From Martinezella multihospitum (GTDB lineage Bacteria > Pseudomonadota > Alphaproteobacteria > Rhizobiales > Rhizobiaceae): a DNA stretch of 64,000 bases. Shown in pieces: positions 36,007-43,543 of this stretch. Positions within the stretch are counted from its first letter, which is position 1. The number at the start of each line of letters is the position of its first letter. Both the position numbers and the translations under genes were made by a program. Location: contig NZ_FMAG01000014.1 in NCBI RefSeq assembly GCF_900094585.1, forward strand, positions 61,812 through 125,811, given 5' to 3'. The notes beneath the pieces were generated by a model that was not told where the DNA came from, did no database searches, and saw only the letters and a program-made list of their open reading frames with translations.

Positions 36007-36306
36007 ATGGGAAGCCCGGGAACATTGAAGGGTCAAATGCATGTCTGTCCGATGTGCGATCCAGGTCCAAAGCCACATGTAGGTGGGCCGGTGCAATCGT
36101 GCCAGCAAGACTTCGTCAAGGTGAACGGTATTCCCCTCGCGACAGTCGGCGATAAATGCCTCTGTACGGGGGTGCCGACGACAGCAGCGATTACAAGCGG
36201 CTCTTCCGTAGCTAAGATCAACGGCAAGAAGGTTGCGCGCATGGGCGATGCCTGCGAGCATGGCGGTCGGCTCGTACAAGGCGAAGCGTGGCTCAGGTTT
36301 GAATAG
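36007..36306 (+). CDS. PAAR-domain protein (DUF4150/PAAR-like spike tip)
   Basis: 99 residues. It shows the PAAR pattern of Cys/His zinc ligands and G-D turns: MHVCPMCDPGPKPHVGGPVQ, then LATVGDKCLC, then VAKINGKKVARMGDACEHGG. PAAR proteins form the sharp metal-bound tip on VgrG and can carry extra effectors; this one is a bare domain. It sits 160 nt after the immunity gene and closes the T6SS module. It could serve either toxin cassette. Confidence 0.88.
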   Translation: MGSPGTLKGQMHVCPMCDPGPKPHVGGPVQSCQQDFVKVNGIPLATVGDKCLCTGVPTTAAITSGSSVAKINGKKVARMGDACEHGGRLVQGEAWLRFE

Positions 36307-36342
36307 GTATTTGTGCGTTGGAAAGGATGGCTTCTATCAAAA

Positions 36343-36900
36343 CTAGAGTCGGCCGTTCGAAAAAACCTCCGCCACCATCAGGAAAATTTCCGTATTTCTT
36401 TTTATATTGTTATAATCAGGAACGAATTTCATAAATCCGGAATTTAGGTAAAATTCAATATTCTCAGAATTATGTTTCGAGTAAAGTATTCCAATACTAC
36501 GTTTACAATTGTTTTTAACATGTTCTATCATCGCGCTACCTATGCCGCGCCGTCTAAATCCATTTTCAACATAGATTGAATTTATAATCGAAAGAGGGGC
36601 GGTGAAGTTTAATACTTCACCATTCACATCGTATAATCCAAGTGCCTTATAGAAACGAAAGTGCTCTTTGAGCAAATCAAAATCAAGTATTTGAATAAAT
36701 CCTACTCGGAAAGAATTAATATTAGCAATAGAAAATTGCCTCAACTGATACAGCGGATCAGTTCTTAATTCCAATCTGGATGCTATCCAGCCAGAGTCTG
36801 CATAGGCTGGGCCTTCTTTGATGGTGGGAAGTGTCTTGATCTGCGAAAAGCCACTTGAAATAAAATCTATGTCTGAACTTTTTGCGAACGTGAATTCCAT
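36343..36900 (-). CDS. GNAT family N-acetyltransferase
   Basis: 185 residues, very AT-rich relative to neighbours. The acetyl-CoA loop is GFRRRGIGSAMIEHVKNNCK, preceded by the strand INSIYV; the C-terminal segment NIEFYLNSGFMKFVPDY is the standard GNAT 'FYxxxGF'. The substrate is unknown. The base composition and lone placement beside the T6SS module suggest recent acquisition. Confidence 0.85.
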   Translation of the reverse strand: MEFTFAKSSDIDFISSGFSQIKTLPTIKEGPAYADSGWIASRLELRTDPLYQLRQFSIANINSFRVGFIQILDFDLLKEHFRFYKALGLYDVNGEVLNFTAPLSIINSIYVENGFRRRGIGSAMIEHVKNNCKRSIGILYSKHNSENIEFYLNSGFMKFVPDYNNIKRNTEIFLMVAEVFSNGRL

Positions 36901-37642
36901 GCAACTCCCGCCTATTCATTCAGTCTCTCTAGCCTGGTTCAGGCCCAAGGCAAGAATCTTACGACTAAATGCAAAACGACACCACCGGTCATCGAGAAGC
37001 CCATCCATGACTATGCCTCGGACGCTCATCTGAAGTGGTGCCTGGATACCTGTTCAAGGTGGAGAATGAGTGATTCATCCGCACTGCGAATGTCCTATCC
37101 TATGGGAAGGAGAGGTAGGTGTCTGGAACAAAGCTCAGGGTCCTCCTGCCGGCGATCTCTTCGATCTACGGGAAGGTTGGCGCGAGCTTTCCTCTTGACG
37201 CTAGACGACTCGTGGCCGCCTTCGAGCACTACCTTTCGCTCGAGGAAAATGTAACCAGGCGCAAACGCCGAGCAGCGAATGCCTGAAAAGCTGACAAAGA
37301 GCCGGGCGGAGGACATTGCGCCCTTACTTCCTCCAGGAGTGGAGTTCACGGACGACGATGCCATTCATGCTTTCGGCGTGATTGGAACGATGTCCTGCGC
37401 CTGCTTAAAAGTGAGCCATGGAAATCGTTGGAAGGCGATATACCAACTTCGAGCGAAGAAATTTCCTAAGCTTCTGTTGTAGCCGGCAGTTGGTCTAAAG
37501 CAATGAAATACTTATACTGAGCGCAGTTATCATGCCCGCTTGATACGCAGATCTACGGTTCACATCAATCACTTTTGGCTGCGCCCACAGCTTAACGTAA
37601 CAACTTCGAGCCCGCGGTCCGGCAGGATTAACTATGCGCTCT
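36901..37642. other. Degenerate region with a possible broken gene at about 37090-37255
   Basis: No intact gene is supported. On the plus strand, EVGVWNKAQGPPAGDLFDLR and GWRELSS run into a stop, and a second frame continues FPLDARRLVAAFEHYLSLEE. The two together look like one coding stretch split by a frameshift. The rest shows no coding character. It may be debris of a lost effector or its immunity gene. Confidence 0.35.
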
Positions 37643-38296
37643 TCACTGCCACTCCGGCTCCCGCAAGGTCGCTGTCCATGTGCTAACGTGATTGGCGATG
37701 GTGGTGAGATGATCGGCGACCGTGAGACCGGAGATGGCTTTTCTCGGCCGGAAGTCGTGATCTCCGTCCTCAAGCCATAGAATTTCGATCATTTTGGAGA
37801 GCTTGTAACCAGAGACCTCCTCTCGCGATCCGAACAGATCGCGCGTCCCCTGGCAGACGAGGGTAGGTGTCTTCATTTCCTCGAGATGAGCGGTCCGCAA
37901 GCTCTGCGGTTTTCCGATCGGGTGGAACGGGTAGCCGAGGCAGAGCAACCCAGAAATCTTGCCCACGTCGCGAAGCTCATCCGCGATCATGCTGGCCACG
38001 CGTCCGCCCATGGATTTTCCCGCGATGACGATGGTTCCTCGCGCACCGAGTTCATCGATCACAGCTTCATATTCCTGCTTTAGAAGTTCCGCGCGTGGAG
38101 GCGGCGATCGCTTTCCGGTGGAACGTCGTGCTGCCATGTAATCGAACTCGAACCGGACGACCCGCAGGCCCTTGTCGGCAAGTGCGGACGACGTGTTTTC
38201 CATCCACGTCGTGTCCATTGTCGCGCCGGCGCCGTGGGCAAGGACGATGGTGATCTTGGCATCTTGAGGACCGGTGACGAGAAAGTCATGGGGCAT
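37643..38296 (-). CDS. Alpha/beta hydrolase (KANL3/TEX30-like dienelactone hydrolase fold)
   Basis: 217 residues. The oxyanion-side start is TIVLAHGAGATMDTTWME, the nucleophile elbow GKSMGGRVASMIADEL contains the serine (G-x-S-x-G as GKSMG), and the later acid and His are in PTLVCQGTRDLFGSREEV and LEDGDHDFRPRK. This arrangement is a complete serine hydrolase triad in the usual order. Small, single-domain cytosolic hydrolases of this type are common; the substrate is unknown. Confidence 0.88.
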   Translation of the reverse strand: MPHDFLVTGPQDAKITIVLAHGAGATMDTTWMENTSSALADKGLRVVRFEFDYMAARRSTGKRSPPPRAELLKQEYEAVIDELGARGTIVIAGKSMGGRVASMIADELRDVGKISGLLCLGYPFHPIGKPQSLRTAHLEEMKTPTLVCQGTRDLFGSREEVSGYKLSKMIEILWLEDGDHDFRPRKAISGLTVADHLTTIANHVSTWTATLREPEWQ

Positions 38297-38327
38297 TCAG
38301 GATTCTCCTGGTTTCGGGGAATCTACG

Positions 38328-38525
38328 TCAGTTGCGTAAAATAAATGCCGCCGCTTCCCGCACGGCCGATGATTTATCGAATTCAACCTGCCGGGCATAG
38401 TGGCGGCCGGCATCTCCTGGCAGCGAGTTCCGCCCTATGCAATCCAGCACGACGCGCCTCACCTGCGGCGATCGATCAAGGATCGCTCGGGTCGGCGACT
38501 TCAATTGGTGATGCCGAGCAAACAA
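38328..38525 (-). pseudogene. HEAT-like fragment, likely 3' part of the broken gene at 38605-39063
   Basis: 65 codons reading RSPQVRRVVLDCIGRNSLPG and AVREAAAFILRN, which have the helical spacing of HEAT repeats. It lies about 80 nt after the stop of the HEAT-like gene in the same orientation but a different frame. A frameshift or small deletion joining the two is the simplest explanation. Confidence 0.35.
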
Positions 38526-38604
38526 GCTTTCGATGGCTGTAGATTGGATTCCACCGCTTGAGATTATAGCGTTTGTCTATCCAATCCCAACGAAAACCGG
38601 AACG

Positions 38605-39063
38605 CTATCTTGCCATCCCGTCAATGAGCGCTTCGGCCGCGATCGCTCGCACCATGGGCTTCACCGATCGTGCGGAAATCTCCTCCAGATAGGCGTCAAG
38701 CAAGGGTGTACGCAGCGCGTGGCGAAACGTCGATGGTGTCGGACCTGTTGTTTGCTGGATCAGCAGCTTTGCTAGTTCGGCTGTTACGTCCGGTCGGGCG
38801 TAGAGCTCGTCGATCATGGATCGTTCCCGCTCGCCCCACCGCTCCCAACCATGTTGCCGCGTGAGCAGAGCCAATCCGGCGCGAGCAATCACATCGGGTT
38901 GGGTGAGAGGGAACACGCGTTGTGCACAAAGGAACGCCGCCGTGCGAACCGGTCCGACCCAATCGTTCATTCGCCACATGACTGCCGCAACAAGAAAGGG
39001 AGATTGGAGGCCGACCGAAATCCTGTTGAGCGAAGGCGAACCTGTCGCCTTCCCGACGCTCAC
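38605..39063 (-). CDS. HEAT-repeat-like protein, adjacent to rtcB (probably truncated)
   Basis: 152 residues from GTG 39063, which overlaps the rtcB stop in a GTGA arrangement. Helical repeats are seen in VGPVRTAAFLCAQRVFPLTQ, PDVIARAGLALLTRQ and PMVRAIAAEALIDGMAR, the last being a textbook HEAT helix. The frame stops there, and more HEAT-like sequence follows in another frame at 38328-38525. The overlap with rtcB suggests the two were translationally coupled in an RNA-repair operon. Substrate or partner unknown. Confidence 0.5.
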   Translation of the reverse strand: MSVGKATGSPSLNRISVGLQSPFLVAAVMWRMNDWVGPVRTAAFLCAQRVFPLTQPDVIARAGLALLTRQHGWERWGERERSMIDELYARPDVTAELAKLLIQQTTGPTPSTFRHALRTPLLDAYLEEISARSVKPMVRAIAAEALIDGMAR

Positions 39064-39650
39064 TGACGCTTTTTCCGCCAAGGTGCATTCTTCTGCCAGT
39101 CGCCGGCCATGATGCTCCCGAACGGGATCACTTCGTCGACCACTTCGGCAAGGCCATAATGTTCGATCTGTGCCCGCACGTTGGCAGCGCTCTTGTAGGC
39201 GCTCGGCAGTTCCGACACGTCCGCAAAGCCGGAGAAGAAGCGAACGTCGAGGCCGCTTGTTTCCTTCTCCAGGATTGCCGCGATGTTGTTCGGGCTCAGA
39301 CCACGCGAATCTGCCCCATACTCCGCCGACAACTGCCGCATATGGGCGCTGCGCGAAACATTGCGGCCGGCGCCGTGCGGCGAGAAGCCGAGACCATGAG
39401 CGGCATTGGTTCCGCGAACGATCAGCACCGGTTCCGCCATGTTGAGCGGAATGATAGTCAGATCAGCCGCATCGTGTGCCCAGTTATCAAACGCCGGCGT
39501 CGCGCCCTTTCCATGATAGAACAGCCCGTCCGACTTCCGGAACACGAAATTATGCTCGTTCCAGAAGCGATCGGCGACCTTGCAGGTGCCTTGGTAGCAA
39601 TGAGCTTGAAGGATTAAAGAAGCCGGTTCGAGTTGCTCTGAAGGCGGCAC
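39060..39650 (-). pseudogene. rtcB: RtcB RNA ligase, N-terminally truncated
   Basis: The C-terminal half of an RtcB family ligase: HNFVFRK, LFYHGKGATPAFDNWAHDAA, TIIPLNMAEPVLIVRGTN, LGFSPHGAGRNVSRSAHM and AYKSAANVRAQI. RtcB joins 2',3'-cyclic-phosphate or 3'-phosphate RNA ends to 5'-OH ends with GTP and Mn(II). The recognisable homology begins at about residue 25 of this 196-residue frame. Intact RtcB proteins have about 380-400 residues, so the N-terminal metal-binding half is missing. Upstream sequence is unrelated. The remaining part is unlikely to be active. Confidence 0.85.
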
Positions 39651-39703
39651 TTCGGATCTCTTATGGTGTGCCTGTGACAGAACGGCACAGGGCGGACTTA
39701 GAA

Positions 39704-39734
39704 CTTAAAGATATATTGTACATATATGTTTAAG
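39704..39734. promoter_or_regulatory. Palindromic operator upstream of hmp, likely NsrR site
   Basis: A near-perfect inverted repeat: CTTAAAGATATAT (39704-39716), five-nt centre, ATATATGTTTAAG (39722-39734), 12 of 13 positions matching. It is AT-rich and lies 44 nt before the hmp start. Size and composition fit the dyad operators bound by NsrR, whose gene lies just downstream. Overlap with the promoter would permit repression relieved by nitric oxide. Confidence 0.7.
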
Positions 39735-39777
39735 AGCATACATGAGTGCCGCCACCATCAAATCACGGAGATCCGAA

Positions 39778-40986
39778 ATGGCTAGAGAACTGAGCGCGGC
39801 GACCAAGGCAATCGTAAAGGTGACCGTGCCGGCGCTGGCTGCGCACGGCACGGACATCACCGCTGCAATGTACCTGCTCCTTTTCAAGAATGAGGAGGTT
39901 CGCAACCTATTCAATCAATCGAACCAGGGAGAGGGCGGTGGTCAGACTAGGGCGTTGGCGCAGGCAATCCTCGCCTACGCGCAGAATATCGATAATCTTG
40001 CCGTCCTCGGCCCGGCTGTCGAGCGGATCGCACAGAAGCATGTCGGCTTGCAGATTCTGCCTCATCATTATCCCTATGTTGCCGATGCGCTGCTTGCCGC
40101 CATCAAGCAGGTCTTGGGTGACGCTGCGACCGACGAAGTACTTGCAGCCTGGGGCGAGGCTTACTGGTTCCTGGCGGATATTTTGATCGGTAGGGAAAAG
40201 CAGGTCTACGAAGAGCTGAGCTCCGCGGAGGGCGGATGGAGTGGCTGGCGCCGCTTCCGCATCGCAGGCAAGCAACGCGAGAGCGATATCATCACCTCTT
40301 TCGTTCTGGAGCCGGAAGACCATGAAGCGGTCGTCCGCCATCTCCCCGGCCAGTATTTGACCTTCCGGATCGCGGTGCCGGGAAGGGGAGAGTACCGCCG
40401 CAACTACAGCATCTCTTCGGCACCAAATGGCAAGACCTACAGAATTTCCGTCAAACGCGAGCCGTTAGGTGTCATTTCGAACTATCTGCATGACAGCGTG
40501 ATGGAGGGCGATGTGCTCGACATTGCGCCGCCGGCCGGCGATTTCTTCCTCAAGGAGGATACAACGCGGCCGATAGTTCTGCTGAGCGGCGGCGTCGGCC
40601 TGACGCCGATGATCAGTATGCTCGAAACCATGACGGCAAGGGACGGCAATGCCAGTGTTTACTACGTTCACGGCGCCGAGGATGGCAGGGTCCATGCGAT
40701 GGGCGAGCATGTGCGCAAGCTCATCTTCGCTCACGAAGGAATGAGATCGGCGATCTTCTATCGGACACCGCATTCGGAAGACCGCAAGGGCGTTCACTAC
40801 GATCAGGAGGGCTTTGTCACTCTTGAATGGCTCTCCGAAAACACGCCACTGAAGGAGGCCGACATCTATCTCTGTGGGCCGAAGCCGTTCCTTGCCGTCT
40901 TCGTCAACGGATTGGCAAAGGCTGGCGTCCCCAAAGACAGGATCCACTACGAATTCTTCGGTCCTGCCGACGATCTGGCAGCGTAA
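39778..40986 (+). CDS. hmp: Nitric oxide dioxygenase / flavohemoprotein
   Basis: 402 residues from ATG 39778 (MARELSAATKAI) with GGAG eight nt before; the frame starts 12 codons earlier at 39742 without a site. The globin domain at residues 1-140 has the haem-iron His in RIAQKHVGLQILPHHY. The FAD domain has RRNYSISSAPN, and the NAD(P)H domain has LLSGGVGLTPMISMLE and a terminal FFGP motif. It converts NO and O2 to nitrate using NAD(P)H. It is placed under the palindromic operator and next to nsrR. Confidence 0.96.
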   Translation: MARELSAATKAIVKVTVPALAAHGTDITAAMYLLLFKNEEVRNLFNQSNQGEGGGQTRALAQAILAYAQNIDNLAVLGPAVERIAQKHVGLQILPHHYPYVADALLAAIKQVLGDAATDEVLAAWGEAYWFLADILIGREKQVYEELSSAEGGWSGWRRFRIAGKQRESDIITSFVLEPEDHEAVVRHLPGQYLTFRIAVPGRGEYRRNYSISSAPNGKTYRISVKREPLGVISNYLHDSVMEGDVLDIAPPAGDFFLKEDTTRPIVLLSGGVGLTPMISMLETMTARDGNASVYYVHGAEDGRVHAMGEHVRKLIFAHEGMRSAIFYRTPHSEDRKGVHYDQEGFVTLEWLSENTPLKEADIYLCGPKPFLAVFVNGLAKAGVPKDRIHYEFFGPADDLAA

Positions 40987-41061
40987 GGCGAGCATCAGGC
41001 GGTTGGAACTCGCTCTGCCGCCTGGTTGCCACTATGCTGCAATGGAATCGGGAGATAATCC

Positions 41062-41535
41062 ATGCGGCTGACAGTTTATTCGGACTATGCGTTGCGGTTG
41101 ATGATGTATCTCGGCCTTCGCAGGGGCGGAAACCTGTCCACAATCGATGAGGTGGCCGCAGCCTACCATATCTCGAAGGCCCATCTGATGAAGATTACCC
41201 ATGAGCTCGGTCAGAAAGGCTTGATCGAGACTATTCGGGGGCGTCAGGGGGGAATGCGTCTCGCTCGCGAGCCGTCGGCGATCCGCGTCGGGGATATCGT
41301 CCGCGCATGCGAGCCGGATTTCGCATTGGTTCCTTGCATGGAGCCTGAAGGCGGCAAAGGCTGCATTATCTTGCCCGCCTGCGTGCTCAAGCGCGCACTT
41401 GCAACCGCCGCCGCCGCCTTTCTCGATGTCCTCGACGGATATACGCTGGAAGATCTCGTCGGGCCTGGTCTCGCGCTCCGGCAACTTCTGGGCATTGAGA
41501 ATTCCGATGCGTCTGAGAGGGCGGTGGATGCATGA
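41062..41535 (+). CDS. nsrR: Rrf2-family iron-sulfur repressor NsrR
   Basis: 157 residues. It begins MRLTVYSDYALRLMMYLGLR, the Rrf2 winged-helix start, followed by ISKAHLMKITHELG and the wing TIRGRQGGMRLA. Three cysteines in VPCMEPEGGKGCI and LPACVLK ligate the Fe-S cluster in the NsrR spacing. NO destroys the cluster and releases DNA, derepressing hmp. Spacing of 75 nt behind hmp, same strand, suggests one unit with autoregulation. Confidence 0.94.
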   Translation: MRLTVYSDYALRLMMYLGLRRGGNLSTIDEVAAAYHISKAHLMKITHELGQKGLIETIRGRQGGMRLAREPSAIRVGDIVRACEPDFALVPCMEPEGGKGCIILPACVLKRALATAAAAFLDVLDGYTLEDLVGPGLALRQLLGIENSDASERAVDA

Positions 41536-41895
41536 ATGTTGCCAGGCTGTTGATTTGCGCTGAGAGCTGACCCGAGATAGCGGGAAATTATCACTGAGAT
41601 TTGACCCCGTTATTACGTTTGGCCTTTAACTTGCCGAGCGGAAATCAGACGGTGAAATGTCTCCCTATTTCGAACCAATTGCGGACTTTCACGAAACGTC
41701 AGGCCGGGTGAGCTTCCCATGGAAATCAACTGGCGTATTGATCGACACTGCGATGGGTAATTGCAGAACCGCTCTTGCACAACACGAAACGGCCGCATTG
41801 ACATGATATGCTGATAACCATGTCGCGATGCCGCACTCCAGACGGCGATATTAATAGCAAAAGCAACATCAGTCGCGTCATTATCCTCTATATCA
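41536..41895. other. 360 nt without a supported gene
   Basis: No frame in this interval has both a ribosome binding site and a coherent protein. An AAGGAG at about 41900 belongs to the next gene region. Confidence 0.4.
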
Positions 41896-42159
41896 TTGTT
41901 TAAGGAGCAAGCCGTAAAAAGCTTGAATTGTCAGTTGGTTTCAACACAACAACCACACCCGCCGACCCATAAAGCCACCTTCGATACCACCGCATCAAAG
42001 ACTACATTTGCGAGCTTGAAGCGAAGATACGAACAATTTCAGCTATTGGCGCATGAGCGCGCCCGGGCTGGCGACCAAATTGAGGCGGAAAACATGTTTC
42101 AACATGCGGAGCATTACTATCGCGCCGCAGCCCTACAAAAGGCTGGCTACAACCGTTGA
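41896..42159 (+). CDS. DUF4167-like small protein, 87 aa
   Basis: The C-terminal half reads LKRRYEQFQLLAHERARAGD followed by AENMFQHAEHYYRAAAL. This matches the DUF4167 core (K-Y-x-x-L-A-R-D-A..G-D..A-E-N-x-x-Q-H-A-E-H-Y), although the usual RNA-binding Arg/Gly-rich N-terminus and long tail are missing. Start uncertain: TTG 41896 or TTG 41923, the latter 14 nt behind AAGGAG. The stop overlaps the extended frame of the desaturase gene, so they may be coupled. Confidence 0.6.
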   Translation: MFKEQAVKSLNCQLVSTQQPHPPTHKATFDTTASKTTFASLKRRYEQFQLLAHERARAGDQIEAENMFQHAEHYYRAAALQKAGYNR

Positions 42160-42164
42160 TCACA

Positions 42165-43193
42165 ATGACCGTCTCCGGATGCCAAAACGAGCCAGATGCA
42201 GCAGCCTGGCTGAAAATTCTGTCGAAATATCGTACACCCAGCCCACGTCGCAGTGCCTTTGAACTCGCCGTGACAGCCATTCCTTTTGCCGCGTTCTGGG
42301 TCTTGACTTGGGTCGCTGTGCACTACGGATTCTGGTACGGCCTCATCCTTGTTGTCCCGGCCGCGGCATTTCTGTTGCGCTTGTTCATGATCCAGCACGA
42401 TTGTGGCCATGGTTCGTTCTTTGCAAATCGCCGCTTTGACGACTGGATCGGGCGTATTCTTGGTGTCTTGACCCTAACGCCCTATGACTACTGGCGGCGC
42501 GCGCATGCCGAACATCATGCATCAGCCGGAAACCTGAATGAGCGCGGTATTGGCGACATAACCACGCTAACCGTAAGTGAATACTATGCTCGCTCCAAAT
42601 GGGGGCGAATTGGGTATCGTCTCTATAGGCATCCGCTCGTGATGTTCGGGATTGGGCCGGTGTGGCTTTTTCTATTCCAGCAACGTCTCCCGGTCGGCAT
42701 GTTGCGTGCCGGTCTCCTGCCATGGGTATCGGCAATGTCGACCAATCTGGCGCTTGCTGTGATCATGTCACTTCTCATCTGGGCGATTGGGCCTGCAGCT
42801 TTCTTCATGATCCATCTGCCGATCGTTTTGCTGGCTGGCGCCGTTGGTATCTGGCTCTTTTATGTGCAGCATCAATTCGAGGAAACGCACTGGTCAAAGA
42901 AGCCGGAGTGGCAATTTCCGAACGCCGCACTGCATGGTGCTTCCCATTATGACTTGCCGCCCGTTCTGCGCTGGGTGACCGGCAATATCGGCATTCATCA
43001 TGTGCATCATCTCTGCAGCCGCATTCCCTATTATCGCCTGCCGGAGGTTTTGCGAAACCATCCAGAACTTGGTGACATAGGCCGGATCACGTTGCGTCAG
43101 AGCCTGCGATGCGTAAAGCTCGTGCTTTGGGACGAGGGCGGCCAGAAGCTGGTTTCATTCCGCGATGCAGCCGAAATTGCGAGGGCCTCTTAA
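42165..43193 (+). CDS. Fatty acid desaturase family protein (membrane)
   Basis: 342 residues from ATG 42165; TTG 42156 also fits and overlaps the upstream stop. It carries the three histidine boxes of membrane diiron desaturases: HDCGHGSFF (residues about 84-92), HAEHHASAGN (about 120-129) and HHVHHLCSR (about 283-291). Several hydrophobic segments surround them. It inserts double bonds into acyl chains, probably with ferredoxin or cytochrome electrons, at the inner membrane. The immediate 5' overlap with the DUF4167-like gene suggests cotranscription. Confidence 0.93.
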   Translation: MTVSGCQNEPDAAAWLKILSKYRTPSPRRSAFELAVTAIPFAAFWVLTWVAVHYGFWYGLILVVPAAAFLLRLFMIQHDCGHGSFFANRRFDDWIGRILGVLTLTPYDYWRRAHAEHHASAGNLNERGIGDITTLTVSEYYARSKWGRIGYRLYRHPLVMFGIGPVWLFLFQQRLPVGMLRAGLLPWVSAMSTNLALAVIMSLLIWAIGPAAFFMIHLPIVLLAGAVGIWLFYVQHQFEETHWSKKPEWQFPNAALHGASHYDLPPVLRWVTGNIGIHHVHHLCSRIPYYRLPEVLRNHPELGDIGRITLRQSLRCVKLVLWDEGGQKLVSFRDAAEIARAS

Positions 43194-43270
43194 GACCATA
43201 TTGGCGGCGAAGTGGTCTCATGGTGTTGATCGGAAGTTCGCATATCGCCATTCAAGGCTGCAGGAGCCGG

Positions 43271-43408
43271 CTATTTGGCGACATCGCTCGCTGCAGGCGC
43301 TGCTGGCTCAGAGCGCTTGTGAGTTCCGCTTAGTCCATAGAGAATGGAAAGTGCCAGGCCGATAACCATGGCGGTGACCATTATTCTCTTGCCAAATCGG
43401 GATTCCAT
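43271..43408 (-). CDS. Small single-pass membrane protein, 45 aa
   Basis: ATG 43408 stands behind GGAGGAGAACCAGG, an unusually strong ribosome binding site. The product starts MESRFGKRIMVTAMVIGLAL, making one transmembrane helix, followed by a polar tail (GTHKRSEPAAPAASDVAK). A longer frame from 43456 lacks a site. Function unknown. Confidence 0.6.
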   Translation of the reverse strand: MESRFGKRIMVTAMVIGLALSILYGLSGTHKRSEPAAPAASDVAK

Positions 43409-43543
43409 CCTGGTTCTCCTCCGAACGTTCAGTAGAACAGTTCCTATAAGGGGCAATACGCACTTTTAGTTGGCAACGGTGCCGGTGAAGGACCAGGAAT
43501 AATGTTGACTTGACCCCTCGAAACCGACTGCACCAAAACGCCT

